From Priapulus caudatus (lineage: Eukaryota > Priapulida > Priapulimorpha > Priapulimorphida > Priapulidae): a DNA stretch of 20,962 bases. Made by a program: the position numbers and the translations under genes. The notes under the pieces were generated by a model. That model was not told the origin of the DNA. It did not search any database and saw only the letters and a program-made list of their open reading frames with translations. The stretch is from assembly GCF_000485595.1 (NCBI RefSeq), contig NW_014579164.1, forward strand, positions 20,344 through 41,305. Direction: 5' to 3'. Shown here piece after piece: positions 8,011 to 17,028 of the stretch. Numbering within the stretch: position 1 is the first letter of the stretch; the number at the start of each line of letters is the position of its first letter.

Positions 8011-9720
8011 TTATTGCAATAGTATTGGCAGTGGTTTCAGAATGCCATCCTGCATATACCAACCGCAATCAAATGCCAAAGGAATGCTCTGAGTACTATC
8101 TACACACTGGTTCCAAATGAGGCTCTGATAGTGGGCTCGATGACAATGTAGTATCAGTGCGTCTTTCGGTGGTGGCAAATAGTCAATATTCGTCTTGCAT
8201 TGGAAGAACTTCGACAAGCGAATCTCCTGTATGACTACCGATGTTGTCATTTGATCATACAGTTTACATATAAATGCTTCCACTGATGATAGCAATCTAG
8301 GTGATAGTGGTACATTCTGTTCCAACCCATGAATGCGCTCTGGATCTTCACCGAATACTTTCCATGCAGCGTTTTTAGAAATTCCTGCAAACTGACTCGT
8401 CGTGTCACTTCCCGTTAGCGCATAAAAAGCTAACAATCCCTTTCGAGTGTTGTTGTTTATTGCAATGTCATGGACTCTTATCATCCGAGGAGACTTTGAA
8501 GTTCCTGCCTTCATACAAACCTCCTGCGACAACTTTGCCGAAAACACTGTTAGCATCACTAACACATCGGTATCCTTGCAAACTACAATTGTTCGCTCAT
8601 ATCCGTGGTCTGCAGCATCGCACGCATGAAGAACAATTCGCGTGTCAGCCTCCTCGTGGTTTGCTGAATGTGTTGACACATCACGTTCCGAGGTACATAT
8701 GGTTTTCGTTATTTCCATAAACCCTCCACTTACAATTATCTCTTTACTGCCAAGTTCACTAGAGATGATCAATTCCTCTGACAAGAAACGAGCAAGATCG
8801 GCTTTGTTTTCAGCGAGAGCTATAAATGTCTTCCAGTTCTGAGGGAGTTTTGTGTCTTTACATGTAATCAACCGCCTAATTTGTTTTGTCCCTGATCGTC
8901 GTGTTTCTCGTGTACCTTCTTTAATAGAATTCTCCTCGTATCGATCAAATATAATATCTATCCTGTCTGAATTTCTACCGTGTGACTTCACACAGTTCAC
9001 AAACACATCTGCTATGTCACCAAACGTAACTGCTGCTGTCGGTTTCCCGATGGATTGTACCACTGCCATACCATCAATAATGGTACATGTTTTAACGATG
9101 TCACTGATAGGCAAATCTGGCTGGGATGCATCTTTCGACAGAATATTCATTAGTTGCGATTTGTCCGCTTTTCGCAACTTGACGTCTGATGTGCAAAGTG
9201 ATAGAGGAACTGCACAAAATTCCTGGTGAAGCATTTTCTCCATATCTACTTCTCGTCCAGATTCCTTTGTCGTTAACAGACGACGGGAAAGTTTGCGGTC
9301 CGATTTCACGTTTGCCTTCGGTGTATTTCTCTGTGTTTCAGATTTATATATCGAGGTCATTGTTTTTGACTTGTTTTTCGTAATGGTATCATGAAAGCCT
9401 TTTGCTGGTATGAGACGAGTTTCTACAAATGATTTCAGTTGTTCCAGCCCTTTCGTCTTAGCACCACATATGTCTGATTTAATGTCATCTGTAGCAACAT
9501 CTCCTGCGGCAATCTGGATGAGTTCACTCTGTGGACTGAATGCAGCAAAGCGTTGTAACTGTTCAGCTATTTTATTCATGTCAGACCTATCCCGTACTAG
9601 TCGTGAAGGGCTACACTCTTTGTGACTATGTTCACTTGTATTGTCTTCCTGATGTATTCCGAACAAGAAATATGTATCCTCTGCTAGTCTAGCCCTTTCG
9701 TTGAAGGTAATACGTTCTCC
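8011..9720 (-). pseudogene. XPG/FEN1-like nuclease part of the transposon protein
   Basis: The longest open frame in the window (599 codons from 9810). Counting from that Met, acidic motifs follow the XPG/FEN1 pattern: IIDGMAVVQ (D246), IIFDRYEEN (D289), HEEADTR (E387, D389), CKDTDVLV (D413, D415) and TGSDTTSQFAGI (D469). These correspond to FEN1 D34, D86, E158, E160, D179, D181 and D233. The last motif resembles the G-C/S-D...G-I of the helix-2-turn-helix region. All seven metal-binding positions appear intact. The true protein starts upstream; the first residues after 9810 are an out-of-frame shadow of the preceding domain, with the frame change at about 9700-9735. It presumably cleaves branched DNA during transposition. 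The family assignment is from motif reading only. Confidence 0.65.
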
Positions 9721-10737
9721 ATCGATGTAAGGCAGAGGTATCTTGCGTAATGCCAATAAGACCTCCAGCAACTTTCCCAAGTTTGTTGAAATGTTCAAGA
9801 CCTTGGTCATCGGGAAGTTGATTGAATGTATGCTTTGTTTCTTTCACCACAAAGTCACCCTAAAGAAATCCTCTGTATACCTCTGGTGCAGTTTTACTCA
9901 GTTGTTTCATCTCAACGAGAAACACCGGTCCCCATCTGCTGTAGTTAATATGATCATATATCGCGAGCCACGGTAGCATTTCCGCAAATGACAATAGATA
10001 CAGATGCCAATCTCCACATCTCAGTGCTCGTGTAAACCGAAGTAGGATGCATACGAGTTTCATATACTGCCTCCACATCACCAAAGTTGGGTCATCGGAA
10101 TGTGCATCATCGTATTTCCTGACAAGACGAATGAGCTCTTCACACTTTGGCACCAATATGTTCAAGGATTCAGGTTTGTTGTCATCGTCATTGTTCATGT
10201 CATGGATAACCTTCATCGAGAGAACTATTAGTTCATCAACATCAATGTCGAGTTCTGATTCTTTAGCCCACGCCAGAAGCTGTGGATATAATGTAATCCA
10301 CAATGCTTTAAATGTCAGTTTGTGTGCACGGAATATGCGATTCCACATCTTTCCTTTCATTATATTTGCTGCAGTATTGGATTCGAAGACACCACTCTCG
10401 ATCCATATATCTTCTAGGCCCGAGTCAGCCATATGTTGACCAATGACTTTTGCAAAGTTTACTTGTATGTGAAATCCTCCGAGCATCACTACGGCATCCT
10501 TCAAGAGAGATTCGTGTTTGGAATCCCATTGTAGCAATTTTGCCTTGCAGTACAGTTGTTCATCGAAAGCCATAATAGTATATTTTTGCTCAAGATGTCT
10601 AACTAAGTCTTGGCACCTCGTTATGGCTGTCCAGATGGTGTCGTAATCATGTGCGGGGGCATTGACACTACACTGGGGGGGTTCTGACACTACAAGGTTA
10701 GGAGGTGAAAGAGCCTTAGGCTCATCACTCGGCTGAA
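9715..10737 (-). pseudogene. N-terminal transposase-like part of the transposon protein
   Basis: Minus-strand frame from a stop near 10738 down to TAG at 9862-9860, continuing in the same frame past that stop to about 9715. Motifs recognised from a repeat-encoded protein family common in marine invertebrates are AFDEQLYCKA, VMLGGFHIQVNF, KGKMWNRIFRAHKL, WLAIYDHINYSRWGPVF, then (after the stop) LPDDQGLEHFNK and TQDTSALHRW. Asp, Asp and Glu in these motifs could be DDE catalytic residues, which is inference. No ATG is obvious near 10690; the N-terminus may be lost where the right TIR begins. Damage: one in-frame stop, then a one-base frameshift. Confidence 0.6.
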
Positions 10738-10753
10738 TTTACTGGTCGTGTTG

Positions 10754-11275
10754 ACGTCTTGGAGTCTAGTTATTCAAAATAAACAAATTTCACTGGCGGC
10801 GATCTTGAAATCCAAGATGGCCGCCATCCTATGTTTTTCTAAGTGTCATAACTGGGTTCTCCACTATCCGAAATGTGGGTTTAGACACCAAAATTATATC
10901 TCCACGAAGTCTTGGAGCCTAGTTATTCAAAATAAACAAATTTCACTTGCAGCGATCTTGAAATCCAATATGGCCGCCATCCTATGTTTCTCTAAGTGTG
11001 ATAATTGGGTTCTCCACTATCGAAAATGTGGGTATAGCCACTACCATTATGTCTCTACGACGTCTGGGAGTCCAGATATTTCAGAAAATCCATTTTCGCT
11101 GGCGGTCATTTTGGATTTTAAGATGGCCGCCACAATACGCAAAAGTCAGCCTGGAAAAATACCCAGTGAAACTACCCAAGTATCCTAGAAATGATATTTA
11201 CCCGTTTCCAGCCTCTACCCAAAAAGTTTAGGCTCATCCTTATTTTAACTCTTTTTGAAATCTGCCCCCTGACTA
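10754..11275 (-). repeat. Right terminal inverted repeat with 153-bp sub-repeats
   Basis: Three staggered copies of a 153-bp unit (CTTGGAG/CTGGGAG anchors at 10758, 10911 and 11064), followed by a unique end reaching 11275. The stretch from about 10815 outward is the inverse of the left arm; the extra partial unit at 10754-10815 is missing on the left. It runs straight into the N-terminal end of the transposase frame. Confidence 0.88.
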
Positions 11276-11757
11276 GTATACACAAAGCACGGCGGCCAAT
11301 CTACAGTAACACACACACGCGCACACACACCACACACCTGCAACGCGTTAGAACTGCGCTGGCGAGTGGCGACGATGTGTCTGGAAAATCGGCAGATAAC
11401 GGATAAGCCTTCGGCTCAGCCCGCTGCTTTCTGCTGTCCACGCCGTATAAGGAATAATGGGCGGGGCTTACGGTCACACCAAAATACAGATTTACGAGGA
11501 AATTCAAGGGCGCAGCATGCTAAATAGCAGGTGATTTTTGTTAACGAGCCACTAGCTATCGATTAAGACAATTCGCGAGTAGATTGATGCGGCAGAACGT
11601 GAGATCAGCGATTCCCTGCCGCTGCGTATAGATGTAAACTTTGGCGATGAGGGGATGGGGGCGATGTCTGTGTAAGCGTGGCACTGCGTGCCAATCATCG
11701 GGCTGCGCCCTGATCACGCCCGTCACGTCCAGTATCAGTCGCGTTAGATAACATGCA

Positions 11758-12894
11758 TCCAGTGAGACATGATACAAGTTTGCGTTGCACAGCTTGGCTG
11801 TTAGATCATGAGACGCTGAGCGGCGCCAACAACACGTGCTGTTCCGCGGGTTATATGCGCACGCGACCGCGGAGATGTTCGAGTATGAAGCGCTGCCCGC
11901 AGTGGATACGTGCGCCACATTGTAGGCCCGGGGCACGTATCCACAGCGGTCAGCGGATGATCTTGTGGTTTTTATAAAATAGCAAAACATATGGCCCAAG
12001 GATAGAGAACATGGGTCCCAATAAAACCAATGTGCTTAACCCTAACCCTAATCCTAATCCTAACCCTAACCCTAACCATAACCCTAACCAATTATATTGA
12101 TATAATATTATATTTATATTGATGTAAATGACATTGGTGTTATTGGGACCCATGTTCTCTATCCTTGGACCAAACAGATACCCGGCATGATACACTGTAC
12201 ATACTGTGGCGGTGGTACCGGTTGCCGCAAGCCGCGTGTGCTTGCAGGGGTTGAGCTTGCCCTTGGGGGGATATTAAATGTTGTGTTTGTAATCGGTTCT
12301 ATGTTTGTAATGTCTTTCTGTGTGTTTCATGTGTGTTTTGTACAGTGTTTTGTAGCGTATCGCAGCAATTACTCACTGACCGCCGGATTCTATGGGGCTG
12401 CCATTAGTTGCAGTTGTAACCCCCTCTAGCGACCGAGAGCGGCGCTAGCGTAGGAAACAGTAACCTACCACCAGCCTGCCACCAGCTGCTGCACCAGGGC
12501 TGTAATCTAGGCGTTAACGCGTTGACCTTATGTCACCCACACGCGCTGGCGACAATGTGTCTGCAAAATGGCCAGATAACGGATAAGCCCTCGGCTCAGA
12601 GCCGCCGTGCCGCCGTCCACGCCGTATAAGGAATAATGGGCGGGGCATGCAGATTTACGAGGAAATTCAAGGGCGCAGCGTGCTAAATAGCAGGCGAGGT
12701 GATTTTTGTTAACGAGCCACTAGCTATCGATTAAGACAGTTCGCGAGTAGATTGATGCGGCAGAACGTTAAATCAGCGATTCGCTCGAAAATGCAGTAGA
12801 TGTACTTTGTGGGATGAGGGGCTGAGGGCAATGCCTGTGTAAGCGTGGCACTGCGTGCCAATCATCGGGAGGCGCCCATCACGCCCATCACGTC
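11758..12894 (+). repeat. Unclassified insert, copy 2
   Basis: Second tandem copy of the sequence that disrupts integrase. 11758-11992 plus 12180-12206 matches 6481-6741, and about 12536-12894 matches about 11340-11729. Its middle (12207-12535) differs from that of copy 1. It ends at CACGTC immediately before integrase coding resumes at about 12895. A 179-bp MITE interrupts it at 11993. No gene is recognised; the 12187-12429 open frame has no family features. Confidence 0.7.
11993..12171. mobile_element. 179-bp MITE with telomere-like core
   Basis: 41-bp terminal inverted repeats (11993-12033 and 12131-12171, two mismatches) start GGYCCAAGGATAG. They are flanked by AAACATAT (11985-11992) and AAACAGAT (12172-12179), an 8-bp duplication with one change. 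Insert copy 1 has the unoccupied site at 6706-6713. The centre contains degenerate CCCTAA repeats (12037-12092) and an AT-rich segment. Eight-base duplications are typical of hAT elements, so it may be a hAT-mobilised MITE. Confidence 0.85.
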
Positions 12895-13406
12895 AAGCGT
12901 GTACGCTCATACATGAACGCACCGCGCGAGTACGAGAACGTAATAAGAAGCTGTACGACCGGAAGGCGAAGAATCAACAATTTGAGGTAGGTGACGAGGT
13001 TTATTGGTATAATCCTACAGTCATACCCGGAGCCAGTCGGAAGTTAGCTTCGTATTGGCGACCGTATCATGTAATACATGAGAAATTATCTCCTGTACAG
13101 TTCCGGATTAAACATGCGCGTACGGGTAATATGCGTAATGTACACGTCGACAGTCTCAGGTTCGCATACCCTACTGGAATATGGGGTGAACCACTAACCA
13201 ATACTTTACCTCGACAGGGGGCGGTAGTATCACCACAGCGGGAGGAGGAGAAAATGACGCCACATGACAGACCCCAGCATGCGTACGATGCTGAGGATAA
13301 TAATGACGGGCGAATTTCCTTGCAGTGGGATAAGGAGGACGAAATTCCACTAGCCAGACTCCGTGAACGCCAGCGAGCGGCACTGCGTTCCCAGGGGTAT
13401 CTTTAA
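12895..13406 (+). pseudogene. pol: Integrase C-terminal domain (severed from its core)
   Basis: Coding resumes after the insert with IHERTARVRERNKKLYDRKA, the basic helical segment that follows the integrase core in Ty3/gypsy. Then come VGDEVYWYNP and a GPY/F-like module (SYWRPYHVIHEKLSPVQFRI). The C-terminal tail is charged and ends at TAA 13404-13406. Codons upstream of 12895 in this frame belong to the insert. The domain contributes to DNA binding and target choice. It has no start of its own, so it is a fragment of pol, not a gene. Confidence 0.82.
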
Positions 13407-13411
13407 AATGG

Positions 13412-13428
13412 TATCATATTTCTTCCAG
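13412..13428 (+). promoter_or_regulatory. Env splice acceptor
   Basis: A pyrimidine-rich run ending TTTCTTCCAG, with AG at 13427-13428, just after the pol stop. The exon begins at 13429, one base ahead of an in-frame env codon (13430). This fits the phase of the donor at 1798. An ATG at 13408 exists but is in another frame. Confidence 0.68.
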
Positions 13429-15586
13429 ACTCGTGCTAACCACGCTGTGTTGGCATGTACTGACACCGGCGGGGGTGAATTCTACACTGCAGCCGACGAA
13501 CGGCGCACTGTTTGTCAAGAAAGACCAGTTGTCAGTGTCACAAAACACCTGGTTGATAGCGTTTTCCGTAAACACCTCCGCATTAAACCTCTACCTTACC
13601 CGAATGCATGTAGAGATTAACCGTTTGCAAACGCCTGTTTCCCCGTATAAGGCGATGCCTACTTATCACGCTTGGAGTGGCGAACAAGCATTCGCGCATG
13701 ATCTGTATGAAATGCTCCAGACTCATTTACAGTGGTTTTTTTGTAGATATGATGCATTGAGCGCACGTGTGCATGGGTTTCATTCCTTCCATCGAACACG
13801 ATCAGAGCGGTCTTTGTTTGCTGGCGTCGGAAAGTTAGCAAAATGGTTAATAGGTAGCGCTACGGAGGATGACATCGAATACCTTCAGGGACAAATTAAT
13901 GGTATGCAGATTTCCCAATCCCATCTTTCGGCTATTTTGGATGACAGCATCACAATAATAAATTTAACTCGTATAAATACTGAATTAAATACTAAACTGT
14001 TGAAGCAAGTGGTTGATCACAGTAATTTTATCGCAGATCGGGTGCAATATATAACCAGGGAATTGGAAGATTTTGAGGGTTATACCTTGACCGAATTTAA
14101 ATATTTAACTCACATATATTTGGCCATAAATGGACTCACACTTGCATTTGATCAGTTACAGTCAACCATAGATGCCATCACAAGAGCGGTCGATACTCTA
14201 ATGGGGGGTAGACTATCAACAGATCTTATCCCACCCCATAACCTGTTAGGAATTTTAACGAACATTCAATTGCTTTTACCCTCAACTCTTCAATTGCCAC
14301 ATACACCAGCAGAGTCACTCTTAAAATATTACGAGATAATAGAGGCAGTGGTTATTCCTTCGCTGCATGGGTTCCATGTCCTCGCGTCGGTACCACTAAG
14401 ACAAAGGGAATCCTTATTCGATATATATGAAATTCTGACCCCTCTTGTCTATTTACCAAGTGCGAATTCATCACTAGCAACTGCAGCACGATACAACGTG
14501 GCCCATAAATACCTTGGGGTTACACCTGAATATGATTATTACATACAACCGGATATTCATGAGACGCTTATGTGTTTGCATAACGATCACGATTTTTGCC
14601 CATTAAATACACCAGTCTACCCATCGTCTCAGATTAATTCGTGTGGGATGACGCTTTTCCGCAACTTGACTACAGAAATTGATATTAAATGTGAGAAGGT
14701 GGTAGTCTTTTCGGCTAGACCGCGGCCGCAAGCGCATTATTTGTCGCATGGAATTTGGGTAGTAACCACGCCGTTTCCGTTTCATGTCACGTCGTCTTGT
14801 TATGGCTAGGATACAGAGGCCCCGCGTGTAACAGAGCACCTCATTACTAACCAGCAGTTGCTAACGTTAGAGTCAGGCTGTAAAGCTTATACCGATTATT
14901 TTCAACTACCCTCGTATTATGTTCATCAATCCAGGGAGGAGATTGTACCGCCGTCGTTCCAGCTAGATAGTTGGCCTGATATTCCGCAGTTATGGCAACC
15001 ATTACTTGAAACAGTGAGAGATCCAGGAGCTAATGCAACCAGCAGGATGTCTCGCATACATATGGTGGTGCCCAAAGCTTTGTATACCCGTTCGGATTTT
15101 GAAGTTGCATTCAAGAAGTTAGAGGATTCTGTTAGGAAGAATCAGTCACTACTGTATGGGAGAGATGTTACGTCAAGTGCTACAGCATTCAACGCGCCTA
15201 TGCACTATGCTTCAACCTATGCAGGTTTAGCTGCGCTAGCGTTTGTGATATTTGCAGTATACATTTGTGTCAGGTGCTGCGGATGCAGCCCCTGCCAACA
15301 TTGTCGTCACAACGGATCACGAGCGAGCGAGCGTCCGGCTGAAATCAGGGAGTTGCGGCAGCCGTTTGTGGTGAGGCCGGCATCACCACCTCGCGCTGTT
15401 GTAACGCCGTCTCAACCGAGCCTAACGTTCATACCTGCCACACCGCCACCCCACACCTCACGTCTAATCCCATCAGTACGCATAACGGGAGTTATGCGGC
15501 CGCCCTTGCGCGCTACCACCCCACCCTTACCGATACTGTACCCATCCTTCGGGAATACCGACGTGCCCAGATCCATTGTGGTCTAG
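13429..15586 (+). pseudogene. env: F-type envelope fusion glycoprotein, one in-frame stop
   Basis: One frame covers the whole region, interrupted once by TAG at 14807-14809. It begins with a hydrophobic stretch consistent with a signal peptide. A furin-like site RSER (residues 123-126 counting from 13433) is followed by SLFAGVGKLAKWLIG, resembling the fusion peptide of baculovirus F and errantivirus Env. A long helical, heptad-like region follows (about 145-245). A transmembrane segment lies at 15218-15271 (YAGLAALAFVIFAVYICV). Then come a cysteine-rich juxtamembrane motif and a proline-rich tail of about 100 residues. Class I F-type Env proteins mediate membrane fusion. There is no in-frame ATG at the exon start; initiation is inferred from the spliced leader at 1778. 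With the stop, this copy would yield a truncated product lacking its anchor. Confidence 0.85.
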
Positions 15587-16170
15587 TAAGTCTAATAGTT
15601 CGTTACGAGATTTAGCACATCTCGGAAGTAACGGTATACTAAGGAGAATTAGAAATAAGATAGCTAAGTATGAAGCTCGCAGTAAGTGTACGTGAAGGAA
15701 AGAGTCAACGAGAATTCAAACTATAGAAAATGCCGGATGATATTGGTACTTGGCTGTAACAAGTGGCCTAATATGTTTACTAAACTATGTATTACTAAAG
15801 AATGTATTACTAAATTATCATTCGCTAATCTGTATGTATTGTTGTTGCAGTAGACCGAGGCAGTCCGTATGTATGTAGCGGACCTTCTAATACGTAGAAT
15901 AAATATATGGATGCATGGGTATTCAGGGACGAAATACTAATGTTATATGCACTACAGTCCCGATTAATTGAGAAGCGGGGTTAGAAAACTATAATGGCAT
16001 GGCAATGATATTCGAATAGCACCAGCAACGGAACGCTGCAGTGCATTAATAATAACGAATCTCTGTTACTTCATTACCTTCATGATATCCGTACCTAAGC
16101 TGCAGCTACTGACCTTTCTCCCCTCACCGTCATGTAGTTTTCAACTATCCATCAACGATCACCGATCAAC
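15587..16170 (+). other. Post-env non-coding region with a stem-loop
   Basis: AT-rich, no coding frame of note. A stem-loop lies at 15601-15633: CGTTACGAGAT pairs with ATCTC and GTAACG around a 7-base loop, with a 4-base bulge. The rest shows no recognisable signal. It is part of the retroelement's 3' untranslated region. Confidence 0.5.
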
Positions 16171-16188
16171 GTTCAACGATCCGACACT

Positions 16189-16443
16189 ATGCCGAGGTAT
16201 CAACCGCTGTCAGCCGTCGTCGACGAGAACGGATGGGGCGCACCGGAGGACATCCCCGCCAGGATTCCCGCCCAACCGCCGCAGTACCAGCAGGAGAGCG
16301 GCCAGCGGCAGCCCAGGCCGGCAGGATTCGGTCGGGATCGAGCTTTGGGGCCTGGCTGGGCGCCAGCCCACCACCCCCCGCCGACGAGGACGACGACGAC
16401 GACGACGAGAGCAACAGGGCGCGCCAGCCCATTTACGTTATAG
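16189..16443 (+). CDS. Possible small accessory ORF in a GC-rich island
   Basis: A clearly GC-rich block (about 16190-16440) inside AT-rich surroundings, with three overlapping open frames. The frame starting at ATG 16189 has a natural-looking, proline/glutamine-rich N-terminus. The frame ending at 16457 has an acidic run of D residues and a natural-looking end, so one gene with a frameshift is possible. A third frame spans 16082-16465. I recognise no family. The neighbouring AATAAA and poly(A)-like tract hint at a captured transcript. It could equally be non-coding GC-rich sequence. Confidence 0.22.
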   Translation: MPRYQPLSAVVDENGWGAPEDIPARIPAQPPQYQQESGQRQPRPAGFGRDRALGPGWAPAHHPPPTRTTTTTTRATGRASPFTL

Positions 16444-16525
16444 TTATTCCCCGCTAGAATTGTAGATGTCATGTGTGTAGTGTAGTATGGAGTAGCGACA
16501 GCGGGAGAATAGCGCGGGGATAACA

Positions 16526-16570
16526 AATAAAAATATACATAAATAGAAAAAAAAAAAAAGAAAAAAAAAA
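16526..16570 (+). other. AATAAA followed by a poly(A)-like tract
   Basis: AATAAA at 16526-16531 is followed 15 bases later by 13 A's, a G and 10 A's (16547-16570). This geometry is that of a polyadenylated RNA 3' end copied into DNA. It lies on the same strand as the retroelement, about 70 bp after the small ORF. Confidence 0.5.
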
Positions 16571-17011
16571 GCTAAATAGATAAATAGATGTTGTTTACGA
16601 TACGATCACGGACCGTACGATCACTGGCCGAAGGGCTTTGCGAGGGCACTAAGCTTGCGCAAACTAACGAGGCCTCGGGCAGCGCTGCAGCAGTAGGAAG
16701 GAATAACCCATAATGTAACGAAATGGGGTTTCTTGTGTGCTTCTAGAATGTTGCGCAATATTGTATATGAATTTTGACTTGCACGCGATATGTATTGGCA
16801 AGTACCGCGTTATATCTCGGTTTCTAGCGGCACCTAGATGAGAAGGTAGCAACGGCATTCGTTCGAGACTGCCAGTCGAATTTTCCTGCATCCATTATAG
16901 CGGAGCTGCGCGTCTTTAGCTACGTCACCAATCGATTGTCTCCACGGGCGAAATTTAAGTCCCCATTGGCGACAGCCAGGAGGCTGTGGCGTGACGATGC
17001 GTACATCGTCT
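16571..17011 (+). other. Retroelement 3' untranslated region
   Basis: No gene, repeat or clear signal seen. It connects the poly(A)-like tract to the polypurine tract. Confidence 0.5.
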
Positions 17012-17028
17012 GAAGGGGGAGGGAGGAA
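17012..17028 (+). other. Polypurine tract
   Basis: GAAGGGGGAGGGAGGAA is an unbroken 17-base purine run ending directly at the TG of the 3' LTR. It is the plus-strand primer for reverse transcription. Confidence 0.93.

Larger units (their letters stand above)
7306..11275 (-). mobile_element. Academ-like DNA transposon with XPG nuclease
   Basis: A 3,970-bp element with long inverted terminal repeats. Both ends read TAGTCAGGGGGCAGA inward. GTA flanks both ends (7303-7305 and 11276-11278), consistent with a 3-bp target duplication. The coding strand is minus. It encodes, in order, a family-specific transposase-like region, an XPG/FEN1-like nuclease domain and a CXC motif, all in one broken frame. 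From established knowledge, Academ superfamily transposons carry an XPG nuclease and make 3-4-bp duplications, which is the best match I can name. The TIRs are nearly intact while the gene is frameshifted, so this copy is non-autonomous. Confidence 0.75.
6481..11729 (+). repeat. Unclassified insert, copy 1 (interrupted by a DNA transposon)
   Basis: Foreign sequence splitting integrase. Its left part (6481-6741) matches 11758-11992 plus 12180-12206. Its right part (about 11340-11729) matches about 12536-12894. The insert is therefore present twice in tandem, separated by 11730-11757. Between the shared ends this copy has its own middle (6742-7305), including a 61-bp duplication, and hosts the DNA transposon 7306-11275. 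No convincing protein is encoded. The ends begin TCCAGTGAG and finish CACGTC. I see no clear terminal inverted repeats or target duplication, so the element type is unknown. Confidence 0.7.

Noticed and set aside
12037..12092. Interstitial telomere or chromosome end
   Set aside because: The degenerate CCCTAA run is short and wholly inside a MITE with TIRs and target duplication.
13155..13170. GGTTCGCATACC resembling a tRNA B box
   Set aside because: Lies in integrase coding sequence, with no A box or cloverleaf around it.
13408..13410. ATG just before the env exon as env start
   Set aside because: It is out of frame with env, and its frame soon departs from the F-type protein. The spliced leader explains the start better.
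13363..13620. 85-codon frame containing C-T-D-T-G, resembling a protease motif
   Set aside because: It is a shadow of the env exon in another frame. The real DTG protease is at 3261-3275.
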